A program made the translations under genes and the position numbers. The notes under the pieces were generated by a model that saw nothing but the letters and a program-made list of their open reading frames with translations, searched no databases and had not been told where the DNA came from. Source: Escallonia rubra (Eukaryota > Streptophyta > Magnoliopsida > Escalloniales > Escalloniaceae). Taken from it: 64,000 bases of DNA. Shown one piece after another: positions 58,227 to 64,000 of this stretch (the first letter of the stretch is position 1; the number at the start of each line of letters is the position of its first letter). The stretch covers positions 1 through 64,000 of the forward strand of contig JAVXUO010001676.1 of NCBI GenBank assembly GCA_033065855.1, written 5' to 3'.

Positions 58227-59411
58227 TGGTCCTTATTTATTGATAAGTTATCTTCTATATCAATAAGCTTTATATAATTAAAAAAAACCAATTCTAGGCA
58301 TTCTAAAACTAACTAATTGACAAACTAACACACTCTGACTTAACTTTAACTACTGTATTCTTAAAACCGCTCTTTAAAATGACTATAAAAAATCATATAT
58401 GTAAAAAATGAAAATAACATTAAGAGAGATAAAAATGACGTTACAATTGAGATCAAAATAATAAAAATAATGTAACATGTGATTCATAATTTTTTATTTT
58501 ACCATATGTTTGTCGTAATGAAGGTAAAGGTTTATCAATATAATATATAGCTCTTAGAATGTTTTGGTTAAAAAAAAAGTTGACTGCATTTTTTGGGTAG
58601 GACCACACGACCAACAAATAATTATATAAATTTTTTTAATTAAAGTTACAGTAATTACAAAACTTATTCGTAAATCTAATAGTTGAAAATGATTTAAAGC
58701 TATACACTAAACATGTTAATGTCTCTAAAGGTATGCAAATGTCATTGTTTTTAAGTTTCTTTAATTTTGCAAAACTATATGAGGGCTACATTAGGAAGCC
58801 TTATATGGTGCGACACTTAATTCTAAAACTCTAAATTTACAAATTTATTAGGATTTAGTTTTGACAATTCTGTCCTCAAAACTACTCTCTCATATGAAAA
58901 ATAGAAAATTATGTATCTAGAAGACAAAATCAACATATGAGATTTAGAAGAGAAATTTATGGTTACAAATTTAAGTTTAATTATAATAAACTTAAATTTA
59001 TGTATGTATGTATGTATGTATGTATGCATGTATGCATGTATTTATATATGTATTGTATGTATGTTTACAGAAAACACAATCATCGAAAAAATTCATCTAC
59101 GTAATGTATATGTTCAATAATCAATTAAAAGAATATTCTTTGGCTTTAATATGACGGCGTGATCAACAAGTGGTTCTGTGGCATATATGAGATTTTGAAA
59201 ACAAATGGCATGTGTATTAAAAATAAAAATAAAGTAAAATAAAAATAAATTAATTAATTCTTAATAACTACATTTTGAGAAGATTTAAAACCTTTAAGAT
59301 GAAAAAATAAATCTGTCTAATTCTACAAAACTAATTATTTACTAATTCGTTTTCATATAGGGCCTTTATGATCAATAGAAAGATTTTTTTCAGTTATACT
59401 TAATTAAATTT
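58227..59411. repeat. A/T-rich diverged tandem DNA, right of the Sirevirus (about 510-bp unit)
   Basis: Two passes of the same text are seen here. CTTAAAACCGCTCTTTAAAATGA near 58358 and CTCAAAACTACTCTCTCATATGA near 58872 are about 513 bp apart, and both match TTCTTAAGACTAACTCTCT near 43841 on the other side. A (GTAT)n microsatellite lies at 58998-59062. The unit is strongly diverged. There is no coding content. Confidence 0.55.
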
Positions 59412-60917
59412 CACTACAAGAAAATTAACCATTAGAGACGGAATTTTTCCGTCACTAAATGTAGAAATTCCGTCGCTAAACCCTCGTCGCCTAAACCCTC
59501 GTCGCCAAAGGTTTTCGCGACGGAATTAGTATTCCATCGATGAAGCCTTTGTCATTAGCGACGGAAATGGTCATCCTTTAGCGACGGAATTTCCGTCGCT
59601 AAAACTATTTTCCAATTTTTAGAAAATTAGGTTTTTAAAAATATATTTTTTATGCATTTTTTTGAAATTACCATTAGCGACGGAAATTCCGTCGCTAATT
59701 CCGTCGCCAAATTTTGTGCAGGAAAAATTGTCCGTCGCTAATTCCGTCGCAAAAACCATATTTGTCCGTCGCTAATTCCGTCGCAAAAACCATATTTTGG
59801 AGCTGAATATATATTTTTTCGTCGTTAATTTTGTCGCAAAAACGCATATTTAAGAAAATTTCCGTCTCTAATTCCGTCACAAAAACAATATTTAGGTGCT
59901 AAAATATTTTTTCCGTCGTTACTTCCCGGGCAAAAATCATATTTATTTACTTTAATTTTGAATGCCCCTAAAAGTTAACAATTAAGTTAACAAATATTCA
60001 GCATTTGTTGAGTACTACTAAAAGTTAACAATTGAGTTAATACATCTAAATCAACCACTTGCTTGGTTACCAAAATGAACAAATATTCCTACAAATGTAA
60101 CGTCAACTCTTGTCACATAAGGCATCATCCACCAAGCTCGTCGAATGTATCATCATTGCCATCCTCAGTAGCATCAGTCGTGGTAAGTTCGGCCTGTAAC
60201 AAAGCAATTAAAGACATGTTAAAGGATGTATCAATGTACTTGCATAACCGGGCCTAACCATGAATCCAACCTAAAATATATGAGTCAAACAATGATGGAA
60301 CTACAACAAATATTTGCATTAGGAAAAGAGAAACAAAATCCTGTGTTTAGTGGACTTCAGGTGCATGGATATTGTGTTTATTGTTATGAAAATCATTAAC
60401 TCTAGATCCCACATGCACACACCATCTCCATGTTACATCCTCAAACACCCCTGAAACTCACCAAAAAAAAAATGGTTATAGTAGCCTTGAATCCCATTTC
60501 ATCACCAACACACAACATGTTTCATCAACTACAGCAGCCCATTCAACAACCTTACACACACACACATGAACCAACACACCCACACAACTTAACACAGCTA
60601 CTGCCTCACGGCAGTAGCTGCCTTTTCTTTGCACCAAACCCACACACACGTGCACAACACACAACTCACACACACACTCAAAACACACAGCACTACTCAC
60701 ACACCTACTCACACCTGTATACCCATTGTACACACACATAAAACACACACAACGCACACGGGTAAACTGCCTTACGGCAGTATCTTCTTGCCTTGCAAAC
60801 CCACATGTTTCCACCATTTCACACCCCACACAAAACACACCCACAGTGCACACTAAATCTACCCAACAACAGTACCCCTCTCTCTCTCTTGGACGCACTC
60901 AAACATGCATGTACACG

Positions 60918-60995
60918 GCCATGGCAGCCGTGTGAACACAGCTATGGCAGCCGTGCAAACACGGCCATGGCAGCCGTGCAAACACGGCCATGGCA
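60918..60995. repeat. 24-bp tandem repeat GGCCATGGCAGCCGTGCAAA
   Basis: About three and a half copies of a unit GGCCATGGCAGCCGTGCAAA plus CAC(G) follow each other in CACTA 3. The unit contains CCATGG and the inverted pair GGCCATGGC. Reading frames over it are repeat artefacts. Confidence 0.85.
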
Positions 60996-61098
60996 GCCCC
61001 TCCATGGCTGTCCTCTCTCTCTCTCCTTCTCTCATACACTCACATGAACCCACATATATTCACACCCACATATATTCACACTCTCATACTCTCTCCAC

Positions 61099-61617
61099 AG
61101 CTTTACATAGTTGTGCACAGCCCACCCCTCCCCCAACCCCAATGTGGAAGTCCTATGCTACAAATCAGCGCTAGAAGAGCCGATTGTCACTGCTGCAGCC
61201 CCCCGCCAAACACACATCACCTCCACTGCTACAGCAGTCCCATGCACACCCACACCACCCCCTGCCTTGCACTCACATCCACACCACGCACACACACACG
61301 GCAGGTTGGCACACACACACACACACACACCCCGCACACCCCCTCCCCCTAGCAGTCACCATGGCTGCTCCCTCCTCCCTTCATCCCCATGCACACACAG
61401 CTTTACATAGTTGTGCACGGACCATCCCTCCCCCCCACCCCAATGTGGAAGTCCTATGCTACAAATCAGAACTAGAAAGAGCCGATTGTCACTGCTGCAG
61501 CCCCCCGCCAAACACACATCACCTCCACTGCTACAGCAGTCCCATGCACACCCACACCACCCCCTGCCTTGCACTCACATCCGCACCACGCACACACACA
61601 TTTGCTCTATTTTGCAG
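61099..61617 (+). repeat. 300-bp-spaced direct duplication in CACTA 3
   Basis: About 200 bp starting AGCTTTACATAGTTGTGCAC is present at 61099 and again at 61399, exactly 300 bp apart and nearly identical. It includes CAATGTGGAAGTCCTATGCT and CTGCAGCCCCCCGCCAAACA. (CA)n tracts follow each copy. The second copy ends directly at the splice acceptor of the captured ACLB exon. Confidence 0.93.
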
Positions 61618-61890
61618 CATTGAAGCTGTTTGTGCTGCACATCCTACTGCTGATGTTTTCATAAACTTTGCATCATATAGAAGGTGAGTTCTCTTTTAGT
61701 AGCATCCTGGTGGACAGAGGTATCAATTTTCTACCACATATTGATTATATATTGGTAATTTTGCAGTGCTGCTGCTTGTTCAAAGACTGCTCTCAAACAG
61801 CCCACCATTGGAGTTGTGGCAATTATTGCTGAAGGTGGTCCAGTGTCAAACACTAAGGAGTTAATAGCATATTCAAGGAAAAATAATAAG
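61618..61890 (+). pseudogene. ACLB: Captured ATP-citrate lyase beta-subunit gene fragment (two exons, intron kept) in CACTA 3
   Basis: After a TTTTGCAG acceptor, exon A (61618-61683) reads IEAVCAAHPTADVFINFASY and the first bases of the next codons. GTGAGT opens an 83-bp intron (61684-61766) that ends TTTTGCAG. Exon B (61767-61890) reads AAACSKTALKQPTIGVVAII, then AEGGPVSNTKELIAYSRKNN and K, before a GTGACA donor. This matches, residue by residue in most places, the CoA-binding region near residues 70-135 of plant ACLB (IEAACAAHPTADVFINFASF; ALKQPTI-VVAIIAEGVPES). Cytosolic ATP-citrate lyase makes acetyl-CoA from citrate. Splice phases agree across the intron. Only about 64 of some 608 residues are present, and substitutions such as GVPES to GGPVS suggest relaxed constraint. 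It cannot encode an enzyme. Confidence 0.88.
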
Positions 61891-62950
61891 GTGACATAAA
61901 ATTGATGGAAACTTGTCCTCTAGACTTGTGGTCTTAAGTTATAGCTTCTTTAAGTGTGGTGAACTTGTTAAGGAGAATGAAGATGAACATAGTCTGGCTC
62001 AACTGCTCATTTAAAATTTTAAGTGCCTATTGGTAATGGCCATCATGCAAGTTATTGTTGTTGACTTTGTAATTGGTGGTGAATCGGATGAGGTCCTATG
62101 GCGCTCACATCGCTTTGCACTTGCGTTATGAAAAAGACATGCTTCCTTTTAGCAGATGAACTCATGATTTATCCCTAGAAAAAGCTAATGAGCTGAGGAT
62201 AACGACGTCTGCGGGTGATATGACTTAAGACATGCTTCCAGAAAAAGACATGCTTCCTTTCAAGGTCACAGCCACAATGGCTGTGACCTGCTTGTTCTCA
62301 CTGTTCCCTCTCCAAAGTTAATTAACCCTTCTTTCGTTAAACTCTAAGCAAAATAGCATCTGCCAATATCCTAGGAAAACCTAAAGGTTGCACAAAATAT
62401 TCCATTGGTTGTATGACTGGGCGACTCCAACCCGATTCGAAACGCACAGCGTCATCAACTACGTACAAAACCCTGTCCTTTCAAGGGGAAAAAAAATCAC
62501 ACTCCAAACACGCTTCCATCCCCAATCATACACCTAGTTGCCTATGCAAACCAAATTAAAATCAATATGTACTCTACGATTCAACAAAATCGGAATTTTC
62601 ACTACTCGAACAATCAGTAAGCATCCGTTCACACTAATCAAACAACCCCTCCCAAAACTGATCAGAAAAACGTCAAAATTTCCGACAGGTAACAAAACTT
62701 CGTAAAAATAACTCGAACAAGCAAGCAATGCATGCTCAAACGATTGCATTGCTTGAGCAACAAGGGTTAATTAACTTTGTATCTACTGTCTAAAATCCTA
62801 ACGATTGAAATAAGACCCAAACAATTAAAAGAACAACCCTAATTTGATTATACCAAAAATCAAAACCCTAACAGTCAGTGAGAACAAAACGGTTCAAGCT
62901 TAAAGAATTTCCATCAGTGAGTAAGAGGGCTTCGCACATACCTTCAGAGT
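61891..62950. other. CACTA 3 interior without recognised genes
   Basis: The first part may be intron following the captured ACLB exon, since the GTGACA donor at 61891 is not followed by any exon I recognise. ACATGCTTCC is repeated at about 62138, 62230 and 62248. The rest is A/T-rich with no convincing frame. Confidence 0.45.
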
Positions 62951-62961
62951 GGGACGGTTGG

Positions 62962-63170
62962 TGGCGCGAAGGTTGCCTCCACAACGGCGACGGGGGTGGG
63001 AGGGATGGAGGTGCGAAGGCTGCCTCCACAACGGTGACGGGGGTGGGAGGGATGGAGGTGCGAAGGCTGCCTCCACAACGGCGACGGGGGTGGGAGGGAT
63101 GGAGGTGCGAAGGTTGCCTCCACAACGGCGTCGGGGGTGGGAGGGATGGAGGTGCGAAGGCTGCCGCCAC
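62962..63170. repeat. 47-bp tandem repeat in CACTA 3
   Basis: GCCTCCACAACGG recurs at 62975, 63022, 63069 and 63116, with a last altered unit at 63163, all 47 bp apart. The unit also holds GGGGGTGGGAGGGATGGAGG. Since 47 is not a multiple of three, the repeat gives open frames in several phases; none is a gene. Confidence 0.93.
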
Positions 63171-63544
63171 AATTTCTCTTCTGTTCGATCTGTTCTGTTC
63201 TAATGTTTTGGCCGAAACAAATTCAGTTTTTCTCTTTGTTTCTTATGTATGTTTTCTATTTTTTAATAATTAGTAAATGCCTTTTTCTGTTATTAAAAAT
63301 TGAAATACACATTTAGCGATGGAAATAATTCCGTCGATAAACTCCGTCACTATATTCCGTCGCTAAATTATTTGCGACGGAAAATTCCGTCGCCCACTTT
63401 TGCTCCCCGCGCATTTTTTCCCTCCAACATTTTAGTGCGACGGAACCTAGTCCATCGCCCAATTCCGTCGGAATAGGTGACTTTTAGCGATGGAATGAAT
63501 TCCATCGCTAAATTCCGTCGCTAATGGTCAATTTTCTTGTAGTG

Positions 63545-64000
63545 TTTTCATGACGAATAAAACTAATTGGTAAATTTTAATTAGACAAGTTATAAGCATT
63601 AAAACTTAATTCTGATTATGTTGGAATTAATGAGTGGTGACTATTGTGCGAGTTCAGTAGCAAGTAGTTGATTAACGCTCGCTTCTACTACTCTAAGTGT
63701 TAAGCCAATATTCTTCTGAAATACGATTTAACAACTTAAAACAAAAGCTTAAACAAGGCAAGTATTTAGCGACTCCACGTATTATGTTGCTATCTATTCC
63801 TTATCTTTTAATTTACAATATAACGAAATTACATGTGAACAGACATGCATATGCAAATATCTCATAGTTATTGCATGCAATCTAACCAAACAAATGGTGT
63901 TATTTAATAATCGAAACTTAGGAGTGATGCAAGTGAGATAGAATGTGATGATGCTTGAGCATTGGGTGGAAGCGTGAGAGAAAATTGCCGCTGTCGTGGT
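63545..64000. other. Unassigned A/T-rich flank
   Basis: I see no gene, repeat or element end in this stretch. It is the sequence into which CACTA 3 was inserted and runs off the window. Confidence 0.5.

Larger units (their letters stand above)
59412..63544. mobile_element. CACTA DNA transposon 3, non-autonomous, 4,133 bp
   Basis: The left end CACTACAAGAAAATTAACC and right end GGTCAATTTTCTTGTAGTG form a long, near-perfect inverted repeat. The 3-bp flank TTT is duplicated (59409-59411, 63545-63547). Subterminal DNA has many CCGTCGCTAA / TTAGCGACGGA copies on both sides, including about ten at 59660-59920. No transposase is recognisable. Inside are a CA-rich region with internal duplications (60480-61610), the captured ATP-citrate lyase exons (61618-61890), sequence without recognisable content (61891-62950) and a 47-bp tandem repeat (62962-63170). 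It sits in the A/T-rich tandem DNA right of the Sirevirus. Confidence 0.95.

Noticed and set aside
61111-61687. Long His/Thr/Pro-rich frames in CACTA 3 as genes
   Set aside because: They come from (CA)n and the 300-bp duplication. Only the last codons are meaningful, because they run into the ACLB exon.
62868-63273. Gly/Trp-rich or Pro-rich frames on both strands
   Set aside because: They are by-products of the 47-bp tandem repeat; the same units are open in several frames.

Overview
The window is plant nuclear DNA made almost entirely of nested transposable elements. I find no intact host gene, no rRNA or tRNA gene and no CRISPR array. A flowering plant is indicated by the element families (Tat-type Ty3/gypsy, Sirevirus-type copia, DUF4283-containing L1 LINEs, CACTA, hAT and PIF/Harbinger transposons), by the plant-type telomere unit CCCTAAA, and by the plant gene pieces carried inside transposons (a B3-domain gene, ATP-citrate lyase beta, a probable GATA factor). 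The density of nesting suggests a heterochromatic, perhaps pericentromeric, region.

Layout. 1-6512 (minus): gag-pol of a Tat-clade Ty3/gypsy element, cut by the window start. About 6513-9953: its probable long LTR, filled with four kinds of tandem repeat. 9954-16909: two copia pieces in opposite orientations; the minus piece is split by a 3,958-bp LTR-like insertion (10280-14237) with a 5-bp target duplication, and the plus piece ends in a 304-bp 3' LTR. 16915-21725: L1 LINE copy I. 22441-30787: an older LINE (III) split by a CACTA element (23439-26954) and a hAT MITE (28031-28598). 30788-34350: a hAT-like element, a PIF/Harbinger-like element and unassigned sequence. 34351-41207: long LINE copy II with a solo Sirevirus LTR (37901-39329) inside its reverse transcriptase. 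41218-43535: a CACTA end fragment and LINE IV. 43536-44313 and 58227-59411: diverged AT-rich tandem DNA flanking a 13.9-kb Sirevirus (44314-58226, minus), which is itself split by a second CACTA (47455-51279). 59412-63544: a third complete CACTA.

The best findings concern the DNA transposons. Two CACTA elements, both bounded by TIRs and identical 3-bp target duplications, carry pieces of host genes with introns retained: a B3-domain gene (50253-50691) and an ATP-citrate lyase beta-subunit gene (61618-61890). A Harbinger-like element carries a segment resembling the N-terminus of a GATA factor (33006-33165). The B3 segment is bracketed by direct repeats, and the same CACTA holds eight perfect telomeric repeats. 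In the Sirevirus family, short CAGTCGACTG palindromes cluster just upstream of the LTR TATA box in all three LTR copies.

Relative order can be read from the nesting: copia before the 3,958-bp insertion; LINE III before its CACTA and MITE; LINE II before the solo LTR; AT-rich tandem DNA before the Sirevirus, and the Sirevirus before its CACTA. Retroelement copies are treated as fossils; LINEs, DNA transposons and captured gene pieces are described in more detail.
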